64,000 bases of DNA from contig NZ_JAQHXR010000001.1 of NCBI RefSeq assembly GCF_027859255.1, forward strand, positions 496,001 through 560,000. The letters are read 5' to 3'. The notes beneath the pieces were generated by a model. The model made no database searches and was not told the DNA's origin. It saw only the letters and a list, made by a program, of their open reading frames with translations. This document shows positions 18,141 to 29,648 of this stretch, in pieces; the first letter of the stretch is position 1; the number at the start of each line of letters is the position of its first letter. The position numbers were made by a program, and so were the translations under genes. The stretch is from Helicobacter ibis (GTDB lineage: Bacteria; Campylobacterota; Campylobacteria; Campylobacterales; Helicobacteraceae).

Positions 18141-18158
18141 AATAAATAAGGTCTTTTT

Positions 18159-19220
18159 ATGTTTGTTGATAGTGTTGAAATACTTGTGTCCTCCGGCAAA
18201 GGCGGAGAAGGTGCAGTGTCTTTTCGTAGAGAAAAGTATGTAATAAATGGTGGTCCTGATGGTGGAGATGGCGGAAAGGGTGGCGATATTTATTTCAAAG
18301 TTGATAGAAATAGCGATACACTCTCGTATTTTAGAGGACACAAGCATTTTAGGGCTAAAAATGGAAAACCGGGTTTAGGCAGAAATAAAAGTGGCAAGCA
18401 AGGGGAGAGTTTGGATATTATAGTGCCTCCCGGAACACAAATTTTTGATATTGATAGTGGAGAGTTGTTGCTTGATTTGCTTAATGATGGTGATAGGGTT
18501 TTATTTCTAAAAGGTGGAAAAGGTGGGTTGGGTAATACTCACTTTAAGAGTTCTACAAACCAACATCCAACATATTCGCAAAAAGGTATGCCGGGAATTG
18601 AAAAAAAGATTAAACTAGAGCTTAAAATGATTGCTAATGTTGGTTTAATAGGATTCCCTAATGTAGGGAAATCAACTTTGGTATCTGTGCTCTCAAATGC
18701 AAAGCCAGAAATTGCTAATTACGAATTTACAACGCTAATTCCGTCTCTTGGTATAGTTGAAGTTGGAGATTATAAGTCTTTTGTTATTGCAGATATACCC
18801 GGAATAATAGAAGGGGCAAGTAGTGGTAAGGGGCTTGGGATAGAGTTTTTAAAACATGTTGAGAGGACACAATTTTTACTTTTTGTGCTTGATGTTTCTA
18901 ATTATAGGGAATTAAAGATTCAATTTGAATCTCTAAAAAAAGAAGTAAATAATTTTAGTCAAACTCTATCAAATAGGCAATATGGAATAGTATTCTCCAA
19001 AATGGATACAAAGGAGAATGATAATTCTCATATAGAATCTTTTATAAAGGAGTTTGGATACAAGCTAAAGCGTAGTGATAAAAATAATTTGTGCTATATA
19101 AATGATGACTATGTTAAATCTAAAGAAATTCCAAACTTTATACTTGGTATATCTAGCTTGGAAAAGACTAATTTAGATGAGCTAAAATTTTTATTATTTG
19201 ATTGTATTAAAAATGCTTAG
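18159..19220 (+). CDS. obgE: GTPase Obg (ribosome assembly)
   Basis: An essential GTPase that binds the maturing 50S subunit. The N-terminal glycine-rich Obg fold ([32 protein letters not shown]) is followed by the G domain: G1 [11 protein letters not shown] near residue 170, switch region [12 protein letters not shown]3 [16 protein letters not shown], and G4 as FSKMD. The product has 353 residues without the Firmicutes-type OCT extension. It is separated from rpmA by a hairpin and followed 12 bases later by proB. Confidence 0.96.
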   Translation: MFVDSVEILVSSGKGGEGAVSFRREKYVINGGPDGGDGGKGGDIYFKVDRNSDTLSYFRGHKHFRAKNGKPGLGRNKSGKQGESLDIIVPPGTQIFDIDSGELLLDLLNDGDRVLFLKGGKGGLGNTHFKSSTNQHPTYSQKGMPGIEKKIKLELKMIANVGLIGFPNVGKSTLVSVLSNAKPEIANYEFTTLIPSLGIVEVGDYKSFVIADIPGIIEGASSGKGLGIEFLKHVERTQFLLFVLDVSNYRELKIQFESLKKEVNNFSQTLSNRQYGIVFSKMDTKENDNSHIESFIKEFGYKLKRSDKNNLCYINDDYVKSKEIPNFILGISSLEKTNLDELKFLLFDCIKNA

Positions 19221-19232
19221 ATAAGGATTCTT

Positions 19233-20003
19233 ATGGATAGGATTGTATTAAAAGTAGGTAGTGCTATATTGGTAGAAAATCAACAAATAAACACACAAAG
19301 AATAGAATCTCTAGCAAAAATAATATCTACTTTAAGAGAAAAATATGAAGTAATACTCGTCTCATCAGGTGCGGTAGCAACTGGATATACAGAGCTTAAG
19401 CTAGATAAGTCATTTTTAGAAAATAAACAAGCATTAGCTGCAATCGGTCAGCCACTACTAATGCAAAAATATTCAGAAATTTTTAAAAAATATAATATTT
19501 TAACAGCCCAAATGCTTGTATCATGGCATGATTTTGATTCTAGGAAGCATACAAAAAACGCACAAAACACAATAGAAGTGTTGCTAAAAAATAATATTTT
19601 GCCAATTATTAATGAAAATGATGTAACTGCAATTGGCGAGTTATTGAAACTTGGGTTTGGTGATAATGATCAGCTATCAGCATATGTTGCTCATTATTTT
19701 AATGCATCATTGCTTGTGATACTTAGCGATATTGATGGTTATTATAATAAGAATCCTAAGCTAAATAAAGATGCAAAAAAATACAAAATAGTAAATAAAA
19801 TAGAAAAGCATGAGCTAGAAAGTGAGGCTACACCTAATAATGAGTTTGCCACAGGTGGGATAGTAACGAAATTAAAAGCTGCAAATTTTCTATTAGAAAA
19901 CAATAGAGCAATGTTTCTTGCAAATGGCGATAAGCTAGAAGTGCTAAGTGAATTTTTGCTTAACAATAATCACATAGATGGAACTTTATTTAAAAGGGAT
20001 TAA
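19233..20003 (+). CDS. proB: Glutamate 5-kinase without PUA domain
   Basis: Phosphorylates L-glutamate to gamma-glutamyl phosphate, the first step of proline synthesis. It has amino-acid-kinase fold motifs LKVGSAIL, VSSGAVATGY, NENDVTAIGEL, FGDNDQLSAYVAH and NNEFATGGIVTKLKAA. With 256 residues it ends after the kinase domain and lacks the C-terminal PUA domain of the E. coli enzyme; short forms are common in epsilonproteobacteria. It is cotranscribed between obgE and fmt with gaps of 12 and 5 bases. Confidence 0.93.
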   Translation: MDRIVLKVGSAILVENQQINTQRIESLAKIISTLREKYEVILVSSGAVATGYTELKLDKSFLENKQALAAIGQPLLMQKYSEIFKKYNILTAQMLVSWHDFDSRKHTKNAQNTIEVLLKNNILPIINENDVTAIGELLKLGFGDNDQLSAYVAHYFNASLLVILSDIDGYYNKNPKLNKDAKKYKIVNKIEKHELESEATPNNEFATGGIVTKLKAANFLLENNRAMFLANGDKLEVLSEFLLNNNHIDGTLFKRD

Positions 20004-20008
20004 TATTT

Positions 20009-20929
20009 ATGAATATCGTTTTTATGGGAACTCCTAGCTATGCTAGAGTGATTTTAGAATCTCTTATAAAAAGTCATAATATAAAAGCACTCATCTGCCA
20101 AACAGATAAAAAAGCAGGTAGAAATATGAAGCTAGTAATGCCAGATACAAAGCAGTTTATACTTGAGTATAATGAGAAGAATAATACACAAGTTGAAATA
20201 TTGCAACCAGAATCTTTTGATGCATCTGTGATTGAGCAAATAAGAAGTTTTAGGGCTGATGTTATAGTTGTAGCTGCATTTGGAAAGATTCTGCCAAAAG
20301 AAGTATTAGAAATTGCACCATGTATAAATTTACATGCTTCTATATTGCCACAATATCGCGGTGCAAGTCCAATACAGAGTGCTATTTTAAATGGAGATTC
20401 TAATTTTGGCGTTACTGCTATGCTTATGGAAGAAGGGCTTGATTGTGGTGATATGCTTGGTTTTAGTGTAATTAATAATAATGGTCAAAATAGTGATGAG
20501 TTGTTTTGTGAGTTATCAAGCTTGGCTGCTAAGTTGTTATTACAAGTTCTAAAACGATTAGATTCTATAAAGCCTTTAAAACAAGAATCATGTATGGCTA
20601 GTTATTGTTCTAAGATCAAAAAAGAATTTGGTGAAGTTTCATTTTTGAATTTAAATAGCCTTATTCTAGAAAGGAAATTCTTAGCTTATAGTAGTTGGCC
20701 TAAAGTGTTTTTAGAAAGTGGGCTTAGATTGGTTAGGCTTAAGGCATGTGAAGTTTCTAGTAATAACAAAATGGGTGAGATACTGCAAATCTCTAAAGAA
20801 GGAGTTGTGGTTGCTTGTAAAGAGGGGAGTGTATTAATTACTTGTGTTCAAGCACCTTCAAAAAAGGAAATTAGTGCATATGAATATGTGCAAGGCAAAA
20901 GAATGAAAGTTGGCGATATTTTTCTATGA
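20009..20929 (+). CDS. fmt: Methionyl-tRNA formyltransferase
   Basis: Formylates initiator Met-tRNA with 10-formyl-THF. The 306-residue protein has the N-terminal NIVFMGTPSYARVILE strand, the active-site block CINLHASILPQYRGASPIQ, and DCGDMLG near residue 145. The C-terminal OB-like tRNA-binding domain follows (VSFLNLN... FSSWPKVF-type sequence, here AYSSWPKVF). It overlaps birA by four bases (ATGA). Confidence 0.95.
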   Translation: MNIVFMGTPSYARVILESLIKSHNIKALICQTDKKAGRNMKLVMPDTKQFILEYNEKNNTQVEILQPESFDASVIEQIRSFRADVIVVAAFGKILPKEVLEIAPCINLHASILPQYRGASPIQSAILNGDSNFGVTAMLMEEGLDCGDMLGFSVINNNGQNSDELFCELSSLAAKLLLQVLKRLDSIKPLKQESCMASYCSKIKKEFGEVSFLNLNSLILERKFLAYSSWPKVFLESGLRLVRLKACEVSSNNKMGEILQISKEGVVVACKEGSVLITCVQAPSKKEISAYEYVQGKRMKVGDIFL

Positions 20930-21573
20930 AGATTCTATATTTTGATAGTTTGCCATCAACGCATTTATATTTGAGTAATAAGCTAAAAAATAAAGAGCTA
21001 TCTGCTCCAGTTATGATTGTTACTAAGAATCAGCCTAGCGGTATAGGCAGTAGGGGTAATTCTTGGATTGAAGTAAAAGAGGGACTTTATTTTTCTTTTG
21101 CTATTACTTTAGAGTGTATGCCTAGTGATTTAAGACTTGAATCTTCTGCTATTTTTTATGGTTTTATTTTTAAAGAATTGTTAAAAAGCTATGGTTCTAA
21201 GGTGTGGCTAAAATATCCAAATGACTTGTATCTAAATGATAAGAAAATGGGTGGAATCTTGTGTAGTGCTTTTGATGATATGTTATTAGTTGGTATTGGC
21301 TTAAATATAGAGCTTGATAGCAAGTGTGATAAGTTTGCAAAGCTGGATATACGGATAGATAATAAGTCATTGTTAGATGAATATATTTTGCAAATAAATT
21401 CTTTTACATGGAAGCAAATTTTTAGTAAATATAAGTTAGAATTTTCGAATAATTTGTCATATAGCTTTCATTGCGGGGATTTGCTTGTATCTATGAGAAA
21501 TGCGACTTTGTGTGATGATGGTGCTTTGCTTATTGATGGCAAGAAAGTTTATAATTTAAGAAGTTTGGAGTAG
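20926..21573 (+). CDS. birA: Biotin--protein ligase, monofunctional
   Basis: Attaches biotin to the carboxyl-carrier protein of acetyl-CoA carboxylase. The 215 residues contain the modified biotinyl-AMP loop GIGSRGNSWIEVKEGLYFSF (family GRGRxGRxW) near residue 40, VWLKYPNDLYLNDKKMGGIL (catalytic lysine region) and LVGIGLNI. No N-terminal helix-turn-helix is present, so it cannot act as the E. coli-type biotin-operon repressor. It is coupled to fmt; parA follows after three bases. Confidence 0.9.
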   Translation: MKILYFDSLPSTHLYLSNKLKNKELSAPVMIVTKNQPSGIGSRGNSWIEVKEGLYFSFAITLECMPSDLRLESSAIFYGFIFKELLKSYGSKVWLKYPNDLYLNDKKMGGILCSAFDDMLLVGIGLNIELDSKCDKFAKLDIRIDNKSLLDEYILQINSFTWKQIFSKYKLEFSNNLSYSFHCGDLLVSMRNATLCDDGALLIDGKKVYNLRSLE

Positions 21574-21576
21574 TCT

Positions 21577-22362
21577 ATGTGTGAGGTAATTTGTATTGCA
21601 AATCAAAAGGGCGGTGTTGGTAAAACTACCACAGCTGTTAATTTGGCTGCTTCTTTGGCGGTTGCAGAAAAAAAGGTGTTATTAGTTGATGCAGATCCTC
21701 AAGCAAATGCCACAACTAGCCTTGGATTCCACAGAAATGAAATAGAATTTAATATATATCATGTCTTAATAGGGACAAAAACTCTATCTCAAATAATCCA
21801 AAAAACAATGATACCAAGTTTGCATTTAGCACCATCGAATATTGGTTTAGTTGGTATTGAAAAGGAATTTCATAATCAAGAAAAAAACTCTAGAGAATTA
21901 GTTATGAGAAAGAAAATAAAAGAGGTTTTAAACTCCTATGATTATGTCATTATAGATTCTCCACCTGCTTTAGGACCGCTTACTATTAATGCATTAAGTG
22001 CTGCAAACTCTGTTATTATCCCTATACAATGTGAATTTTTTGCACTTGAGGGCTTAGCACAGCTTATAAATACTATAAAGCTACTAAAAAAGGAGATAAA
22101 TCCTGATTTAAAAATCAAAGGATTATTGCCTACCATGTATAGTGCTCAGAATAATTTGTCAAAGCAGGTTTTAGATGATTTAGTAAGACACTTTAGTAGA
22201 GATATAATCAAAAAAGATTCAATGGAGATTGTAACTATTCCTAGAAATGTAAAACTAGCTGAATCTCCAAGCTTTGGTAAGCCTATTATCCTATATGATA
22301 TAAGATCTCAAGGGAATATAGCATATCAAAATTTGGCTAACTCGATATTAGAGGGAGCATAA
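21577..22362 (+). CDS. parA: Chromosome-partitioning ATPase ParA/Soj
   Basis: A Walker-type ATPase that moves ParB-parS complexes and influences DnaA. The deviant Walker A lies at the N-terminus (NQKGGVGKTTTAVNLAASL), followed by DADPQANATTSLG and IIDSPPALGPLT. The 261-residue length without an N-terminal HTH marks the chromosomal Soj type. Its stop overlaps the parB ATG by one base (TAATG). Confidence 0.95.
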   Translation: MCEVICIANQKGGVGKTTTAVNLAASLAVAEKKVLLVDADPQANATTSLGFHRNEIEFNIYHVLIGTKTLSQIIQKTMIPSLHLAPSNIGLVGIEKEFHNQEKNSRELVMRKKIKEVLNSYDYVIIDSPPALGPLTINALSAANSVIIPIQCEFFALEGLAQLINTIKLLKKEINPDLKIKGLLPTMYSAQNNLSKQVLDDLVRHFSRDIIKKDSMEIVTIPRNVKLAESPSFGKPIILYDIRSQGNIAYQNLANSILEGA

Positions 22363-23225
22363 TGGCTAAGAAAAATTTGGGTAGGGGTCTTGGAGACCTT
22401 TTAGGAGAGATAGAAGAAGCGTACCAAAAGGATTTAAACGATAGTTCTGGGCTTGTAATTGAAATAGACATTGACAAAATAAAGCCAAATCCATTTCAGC
22501 CAAGAAAAGTGTTTGATGATAATAGTTTGCTTGAGCTTTCTAATTCTATAATTGAGCATGGATTGTTGCAACCTGTGTTAGTATATGAAGATTCAAAGAA
22601 TCCTAATTTTTATTATTTAATAGCAGGTGAGCGAAGGCTTAAGGCTAGTAAAATTGCAAATAAAGACAGCATAAAGGCTATCATTGTAGATATACAAGAA
22701 AATAAAATAAGAGAATTAGCACTAATTGAAAATATCCAAAGAGAGAATCTAAACCCGATTGACTTGGCACACTCTTATCAAGAACTAATTTCAGATTACA
22801 ATATTACCCATGATGAGTTGGCAACTAGATTAGCAAAATCAAGGACACAAATAACTAACACTATGAGGCTTTTAAATCTTAACAAAAAGATACAAGATTA
22901 CATAGTTGAAGGTAAAATAACTCAAGGACACGCAAAGATTCTTGTAACACTAGATGAAAAAGAGCAATTAAAGGTGGCAGATTCTGTAGTCGGTCAGAAG
23001 CTTAGTGTGCATGAGTGTGAAAAACTTGTTAGGGATATTAAAAATGGGCACAATAAAAAAGGTAATACAACTAATAAAATAAAAAACGATAATAGTAAGA
23101 TTGTTAAAATATGTGAAAAATTATGTGACGCTAATATTAAGGCTAGTCATAAAAACAATAAAATAATTGTAGAATTCCGTAACGATGATGAAATAGAAAA
23201 GTTTAATAAAATGTTTATCTTTTGA
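22362..23225 (+). CDS. parB: Chromosome-partitioning protein ParB/Spo0J
   Basis: A parS-binding CTPase/DNA-binding protein of chromosome segregation. The N-terminal 16 residues (KKNLGRGLGDLLGEI) form the ParA-interacting segment. The ParB core follows: NPFQPRKVFDD, LIAGERRLKASK (GxRR) and ENIQRENLNPIDLA. The central HTH is at TRLAKSRTQITNTMRLLNL, and the C-terminal dimer domain is short (287 residues in all). No full parS palindrome was found nearby; see the partial site noted in atpA. Confidence 0.95.
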   Translation: MAKKNLGRGLGDLLGEIEEAYQKDLNDSSGLVIEIDIDKIKPNPFQPRKVFDDNSLLELSNSIIEHGLLQPVLVYEDSKNPNFYYLIAGERRLKASKIANKDSIKAIIVDIQENKIRELALIENIQRENLNPIDLAHSYQELISDYNITHDELATRLAKSRTQITNTMRLLNLNKKIQDYIVEGKITQGHAKILVTLDEKEQLKVADSVVGQKLSVHECEKLVRDIKNGHNKKGNTTNKIKNDNSKIVKICEKLCDANIKASHKNNKIIVEFRNDDEIEKFNKMFIF

Positions 23226-23254
23226 TTTTTAAGTAAAACTTATTAAACCTATTG

Positions 23255-23260
23255 TATAAT
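23255..23260 (+). promoter_or_regulatory. Predicted -10 element for the atp gene cluster
   Basis: TATAAT in the 64-base gap between parB and atpF', 30 bases before the ATG at 23290, with AAAGGAG as ribosome-binding site. It probably drives the seven ATP synthase genes and, with no terminator visible, the tol genes after them. Confidence 0.5.
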
Positions 23261-23289
23261 AATTTAACATTAATGAAAAGGAGTGACAT

Positions 23290-23718
23290 ATGACTATTAT
23301 CCCAACTCCTTGGGTAATGGCTTTAGTATTTGTAGTTTTTTTAATCCTTGTTTATGGATTAAATAGGATATTGTATAAGCCTCTTTTGTCTTTTATGGAA
23401 GCAAGAGAAGCATCTATAAAGAAAGATGGCGAAGGTATAGATTGTAACAACTCTGAAATTATCAAGTTACACAAAGAAGCAGAGGATATAATCCAAGCGG
23501 CTAAAATTGAAGCAAATGCGATAAAAAGCAAAGCAAAAGAGAATGCAAAGATTTCTTCTGAAGCTAGGATAGCACAAAAGAGAGATGAGTTGAATCTTAA
23601 ATATCGTGAGTTTGTTGAAAATCTTGAAGGCGAGAAAGAACAATTAAAAACATCTTTACTAACTCAGATTCCACTCTTTAAAGAAGAGCTTAAAATCAAG
23701 CTTGGTAAATTGTTATAG
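23290..23718 (+). CDS. atpF': ATP synthase F0 subunit b-prime
   Basis: A peripheral-stalk subunit. One membrane helix near the N-terminus (WVMALVFVVFLILVYGL) is followed by YKPLLSFMEAREASIKKD and a long charged coiled coil to residue 142. It pairs with the b subunit encoded next. Two different b-type genes are usual in epsilonproteobacteria. Subunits a and c are not in the cluster. Confidence 0.88.
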   Translation: MTIIPTPWVMALVFVVFLILVYGLNRILYKPLLSFMEAREASIKKDGEGIDCNNSEIIKLHKEAEDIIQAAKIEANAIKSKAKENAKISSEARIAQKRDELNLKYREFVENLEGEKEQLKTSLLTQIPLFKEELKIKLGKLL

Positions 23719-23727
23719 GAGTGTAGA

Positions 23728-24240
23728 ATGAATAGTATTATTAGAATATTGTCCCTATTTTTTATTCCAACATTTTTACTTGCAGCTGGTTCTGGTGAAG
23801 TTGATATTGTAGAGAGAAGTATAAATTTTGTTATATTTTTTGCACTTATTTATTATTTCGCAGCTGACAAGGTTAAAACAATGTTTGTTGAAAGAAGAAA
23901 TAGCATTGCAGAATCTCTATCTAAAATACAAGATAAACTTCAAGAATCTAAAAAAGAAAAGCAAAAGGCTCTAAAGCAGTTAGAGGAAGCTAAAAAGACT
24001 GCAAATGACATCATAGAAACAGCGAAAAAAGAAGCTTTAATTATCGCACAGAAAGTAGATGAGCAAACCAATGAGGAAATTGAAAGTTTGGTTAGACAAT
24101 TCAATGATGATATCGCGTTTGAGAGAAAAAAGATTGAACGAAGTGTAGTTGCAGATACACTAGAAGAGTTTTTAAATAGTGATTTGTTGACTCTAAACAA
24201 GGAAACTTTGGTTAGAACATTACTAAAAAAGGTTGCGTAA
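23728..24240 (+). CDS. atpF: ATP synthase F0 subunit b
   Basis: A 170-residue stalk subunit. Residues 1-20 look like a cleavable or anchoring hydrophobic segment (ILSLFFIPTFLLAAGSG), followed by the membrane helix INFVIFFALIYYFAADKV and an alanine/lysine-rich coiled coil (KEKQKALKQLEEAKKTAND). The extra N-terminal hydrophobic stretch compared with E. coli b is typical for this group. atpH begins on the next base after its stop. Confidence 0.9.
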   Translation: MNSIIRILSLFFIPTFLLAAGSGEVDIVERSINFVIFFALIYYFAADKVKTMFVERRNSIAESLSKIQDKLQESKKEKQKALKQLEEAKKTANDIIETAKKEALIIAQKVDEQTNEEIESLVRQFNDDIAFERKKIERSVVADTLEEFLNSDLLTLNKETLVRTLLKKVA

Positions 24241-24774
24241 ATGAAAGATTTAATAGCAAAGAGATATATAAAGGCTTTATCTAGTGTTGCTAATGAAGAT
24301 GAATTGAGGGAATATTTATCTTGTTTAGATATTCTATCTAACGCATATAATATTTCTAAATTCAGAGAGATTATGGAGGCTAGCTATATTTGTGTCTCAA
24401 CAAAAAAAGAATTAATAAATAAAGTTTTAGACAAGGAGCTTGATGCTAAATTTTCTAATTTTATTAATGTTTTAGCTGAACATAAGAGATTGGATTTATT
24501 TTGTGAATTAAAAACAGAGTTGTCTAGTTGTATTTCGGCTTTAAATAAGGAATATAAAGCAGTATTAATATCCAAAGAAACTTATGAGGAAGATATCTTA
24601 AAAGACATTGAGGATAAGTTTGGTAAACAGCTAAATGTAAAATTAAAGCTAGAACAAATTACAACCAGCAATGATGGTATAAAACTTGTAGTAGATGATT
24701 TAAATATAGAGATTTCTTTTTCTAAAGAGAAATTTATTAATGATTTAAAACATCATATCTTAAAAGCATTTTAA
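24241..24774 (+). CDS. atpH: ATP synthase F1 delta subunit
   Basis: The OSCP-like delta subunit joins the peripheral stalk to the alpha-3 beta-3 head. The 177-residue product has the family start MKDLIAKRYIKAL, FSNFINVLAEHKRLDLF in the middle, and a C-terminal part (DGIKLVVDDLNIEISF) in place of the usual GGxxIxxGDxxxDxS. Its position between atpF and atpA fits. Confidence 0.88.
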   Translation: MKDLIAKRYIKALSSVANEDELREYLSCLDILSNAYNISKFREIMEASYICVSTKKELINKVLDKELDAKFSNFINVLAEHKRLDLFCELKTELSSCISALNKEYKAVLISKETYEEDILKDIEDKFGKQLNVKLKLEQITTSNDGIKLVVDDLNIEISFSKEKFINDLKHHILKAF

Positions 24775-24794
24775 ATTTTATATAAGGAGTAAAA

Positions 24795-26309
24795 GTGGTA
24801 GTAAAATTGCAAGCTGATGAAATTAGCTCTATAATAAAGGAAAGAATAGATAATTTTGAGCTTGATTTGGATGTAGCTCAAACTGGTAAAGTTATTGCTT
24901 ATGCTGATGGTGTTGCTAAGGTTTATGGCTTAAAAGATGCAATGAGCTATGAAATGGTTGAGTTTGATACTGGCGATAAGGGACTTGCTTCTAGTTTGGA
25001 AGAAGGAAGTGTTGGTGTTGTTGTTTTAGGTACTGGTAAAGATATTAAAGAAGGCACATCGGTAAAAAGACTTGGTAAATTACTTCGTGTTCCAGTTGGC
25101 GATGGACTTATGGGGCGTATAGTTAATGCACTTGGTGAGCCAGTTGATGGTAAAGGAGTTATTGATACTAAAGAATATAGATTTATGGAGGAAAAAGCCC
25201 CCGGAATCATGTCTAGGAAGTCAGTTCATGAGCCTTTACAAACTGGGTTAAAAGCTATTGATGCTCTTGTTCCAATTGGTAGAGGTCAGAGAGAGTTGAT
25301 AATTGGGGATAGACAAACTGGTAAGACTACTGTTGCTATTGATACTATTATTAATCAAAAAGGACAAGGTGTAGTTTGTATATATGTTGCCATAGGACAA
25401 AAAGAATCCACAGTTGCACAGGTTGTTAGAAAGTTAGAAGAGCATGGTGCAATGGAATATACCATTATTGTTAATGCTCCTGCTTCTTCATCGGCTGCTA
25501 TGCAATACCTAGCTCCTTATGCTGGTGTTACTATGGGTGAATATTTTAGAGATAACGGAAGACATGCATTGATAGTATATGATGATTTAAGTAAGCATGC
25601 AGTGGCCTATAGAGAGATGTCTTTGATATTAAGGAGACCTCCGGGCAGAGAGGCTTTCCCGGGAGATGTATTCTATCTTCACTCAAGACTACTAGAGCGT
25701 GCTGCTAAGCTTAGTGATGAGCTTGGTGCTGGTTCTCTAACTGCACTACCTATTATTGAGACACAAGCTGGAGATGTTGCGGCTTATATACCTACAAATG
25801 TTATATCTATTACAGATGGTCAGATATTTCTTGAGACTGACTTGTTTAATTCTGGTATTAGACCAGCCATTAATGTTGGTTTATCTGTTTCACGTGTTGG
25901 TGGTGCTGCACAAATTAAAGCTACAAAGCAAGTATCTGGAACATTGAGACTTGATCTAGCTCAATATAGAGAGTTGCAAGCGTTTGCACAATTTGCTTCT
26001 GACTTAGATGAAACAAGTAGAAAGCAACTTGATAGGGGACAAAGAATGGTTGAAGTATTAAAGCAACCACCTTATTCACCGTTGCCTATTGAAAGACAAG
26101 TTGTTGCTATTTTTGCTGGTGCTAGAGGTTTTATGGATGATGTAGCTGTGTCAGATATTACTAGGTTTGAAGAAGGATTGTATCCATTCTTAGAGGCTAA
26201 GTATCCGCATATTTTTGAAGATATTCGCTCAAAGAAAATGCTAGATAAGGATGTTGAAGAAACATTGTGCAGAGCATTAGAAGAGTATAAAAGCAGCTTT
26301 GCTGTTTAA
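24795..26309 (+). CDS. atpA: ATP synthase F1 alpha subunit
   Basis: The regulatory nucleotide-binding subunit, 504 residues. It has Walker [12 protein letters not shown] near residue 169, [38 protein letters not shown] (Walker B) and the signature [17 protein letters not shown]. The start is GTG at 24795, six bases after AAGGAGT. An 11-base half-match to the bacterial parS palindrome lies inside the SVSRVGG codons at 25886-25896. Confidence 0.97.
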   Translation: MVVKLQADEISSIIKERIDNFELDLDVAQTGKVIAYADGVAKVYGLKDAMSYEMVEFDTGDKGLASSLEEGSVGVVVLGTGKDIKEGTSVKRLGKLLRVPVGDGLMGRIVNALGEPVDGKGVIDTKEYRFMEEKAPGIMSRKSVHEPLQTGLKAIDALVPIGRGQRELIIGDRQTGKTTVAIDTIINQKGQGVVCIYVAIGQKESTVAQVVRKLEEHGAMEYTIIVNAPASSSAAMQYLAPYAGVTMGEYFRDNGRHALIVYDDLSKHAVAYREMSLILRRPPGREAFPGDVFYLHSRLLERAAKLSDELGAGSLTALPIIETQAGDVAAYIPTNVISITDGQIFLETDLFNSGIRPAINVGLSVSRVGGAAQIKATKQVSGTLRLDLAQYRELQAFAQFASDLDETSRKQLDRGQRMVEVLKQPPYSPLPIERQVVAIFAGARGFMDDVAVSDITRFEEGLYPFLEAKYPHIFEDIRSKKMLDKDVEETLCRALEEYKSSFAV

Positions 26310-26327
26310 TGATTTAGGAGATCTTTT

Positions 26328-27215
26328 ATGGGAAATAACCTAAAGGATATTAGAAAACAAATATCGAGTGTTCTAAATACACAAAAGACAACTCGTGCTA
26401 TGAAGTTGGTATCAACTTCTAAGCTAAAAAAAGCAGATGAAATGGCTAGGCGTTCGAAAGTTTATGCTAACAAGATCGTAAGCGTATTGGGTGAGATTAA
26501 GGCCATGGCTTCTAAGACAGATAGCATTCAGGATAATCCTTATTTTGCTAATAGCGGTAGCGAAACGAGTGCATTTGTTGATATATTGATGGTAACTGCT
26601 GACAAGGGATTGTGTGGTGGATTTAATATTAACACTATCAAAGAAGTTAATAGACTAATTGCAGAGCATAAAACTAAGAATCTGAAAGTTCGTTTGCGTG
26701 TAATAGGAAAAAAGGCGATTGAATATTTTAAGTTTAATGAAATAGAAATTTTAGATAGCGTTGTTGGATTAAGTGCTTCACCTGATTATCAAAAGGCTTC
26801 AGAATTTATCAACAAAGCTGTTGAGGATTATTTAAATGGTGTAACTTCAAAGATAATTCTTGTGCATAATGGATTTAAGAATATGATATCACAAGAAATG
26901 AAAGTAACACAGATATTGCCAATACAAGATATCAGCGAGTTGGAAATGGATAGCACCTTAGAGGTTGAGCCAAATGAGCAGGAAAATGAGATTCTAAATC
27001 AACTTGCTAATAAATATGTGGAATTTAGTATGTATTATGCTTTAGTTGATTCTTTAGCAGCAGAACATAGTGCTAGAATGCAGGCTATGGACGCAGCTAC
27101 AAATAATGCAGGAGAGTTAGCAAAAAGTTTAACAGTTGCATACAATAAGGCTAGACAAGAAGCTATTACAACGGAGTTAGTTGAAATTAATACTGGCGTA
27201 GAGTCAATGAAATAA
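26328..27215 (+). CDS. atpG: ATP synthase F1 gamma subunit
   Basis: The rotor shaft subunit, 295 residues. It shows [20 protein letters not shown] and [13 protein letters not shown] at the N-terminus, [11 protein letters not shown] at about residue 88, and the C-terminal signature [17 protein letters not shown]. It follows atpA by 18 bases and precedes atpD by 12. Confidence 0.96.
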   Translation: MGNNLKDIRKQISSVLNTQKTTRAMKLVSTSKLKKADEMARRSKVYANKIVSVLGEIKAMASKTDSIQDNPYFANSGSETSAFVDILMVTADKGLCGGFNINTIKEVNRLIAEHKTKNLKVRLRVIGKKAIEYFKFNEIEILDSVVGLSASPDYQKASEFINKAVEDYLNGVTSKIILVHNGFKNMISQEMKVTQILPIQDISELEMDSTLEVEPNEQENEILNQLANKYVEFSMYYALVDSLAAEHSARMQAMDAATNNAGELAKSLTVAYNKARQEAITTELVEINTGVESMK

Positions 27216-27227
27216 GGAGTGGAATAA

Positions 27228-28640
<1,413 letters not shown>

Positions 28641-28651
28641 TAGGGGATTTT

Positions 28652-29044
28652 ATGGAAACCTTGAAGTTGGATATCGTAACACCGGAAGGTAGCATATTCT
28701 CAAATGATGTTAAGAGTATAACGCTACCTGGTAGTGAAGGTGAATTTGGTGTGTTACCTGGCCATGTTGGTGTTGTTACTACATTGAATGCTGGTGTGAT
28801 AGAGATTGAAACAAAAGATGGCAAAAAAGAAATGGTTGCTGTTAATTGGGGATATGCAAAGGTAGATGAAAAAAGTGTTGATGTTCTTGCTGATGGAGCA
28901 GTTGATATTGCTGGTGATAGCGAGGGAGAAATTGCGCAATCTATTACAAAAGCTAGGAAGCTATTAGAAGAGGCTACAGACAATAATGTTGTTATCTCTT
29001 CTGTTGTATCTCGCATAGAGACTTTAGTTAAGAGTTCGCTGTGA
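28652..29044 (+). CDS. atpC: ATP synthase F1 epsilon subunit
   Basis: The 130-residue epsilon subunit has the beta-barrel domain (LDIVTPEGSIFSNDVKSITL, GSEGEFGVLPGHVGVVT) and a short C-terminal helical part (KARKLLEEATDNNV). It ends with a four-base overlap (GTGA) into tolQ, which links the ATP synthase and Tol genes in one transcript. Confidence 0.93.
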   Translation: METLKLDIVTPEGSIFSNDVKSITLPGSEGEFGVLPGHVGVVTTLNAGVIEIETKDGKKEMVAVNWGYAKVDEKSVDVLADGAVDIAGDSEGEIAQSITKARKLLEEATDNNVVISSVVSRIETLVKSSL

Positions 29045-29637
29045 ATCTTATACAATCATTGACAGACAATTATGGTGTTGTATCCATAGTTGTCTTAGTT
29101 TGGTTATCTATTTATTTTATACTCGTTTTTTGGATATTTATTTATAGATATATTTCACTATCAAATTTAATTAGCAATGAAAAAGCTTGTTTGGATTCGC
29201 TAGTTAGTGGAAAATATACACTTCCTAGAAATTCTGTCTTCCACTACAACATAAGTAAAATTGAGAAAAAAGTTACAGAGCCTATTTTGCAATATTGTCT
29301 AAATAAAACAGTAAAAGAAGCTACAAGCGGACTTACATTTTTGGCAGTTGTTGCTTCTACTGCACCATTTATTGGTCTCTTTGGAACCGTTGTTGAAATA
29401 CTTGAAGCATTTTCAACGCTTGGAAATGAAGCTAGGGTGACACTAGATGTGATAGCTCCTGTTATATCAAAAGCACTTGTGGCGACTGCAACTGGGATTT
29501 TGACTGCTGTGCCTGCTTATACTTTTAATTTATTTTTAAAAAGAAAGGTATTTGAGTTAAATACATATTTGAAGTTGCAAATTGATATTTTGTTATCACC
29601 TAAGGAATCTTTAAAGAATGTAGATGAAATTGTTTAG
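29041..29637 (+). CDS. tolQ: TolQ/ExbB-type proton channel subunit
   Basis: An inner-membrane motor protein that with TolR harvests proton flow to energise TolA. It has three membrane segments: residues 15-38 (VSIVVLVWLSIYFILVFWIF), about 100-125 (LTFLAVVASTAPFIGLFGTV) and 140-165 (PVISKALVATATGILTAVPA). These carry the family's GLFGTV and TGxxTAxPA motifs. The start is GTG inside the atpC stop. The position before tolR-tolA-tolB-pal favours TolQ over ExbB. Confidence 0.88.
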   Translation: MNLIQSLTDNYGVVSIVVLVWLSIYFILVFWIFIYRYISLSNLISNEKACLDSLVSGKYTLPRNSVFHYNISKIEKKVTEPILQYCLNKTVKEATSGLTFLAVVASTAPFIGLFGTVVEILEAFSTLGNEARVTLDVIAPVISKALVATATGILTAVPAYTFNLFLKRKVFELNTYLKLQIDILLSPKESLKNVDEIV

Positions 29638-29648
29638 AGGGATTTTTA

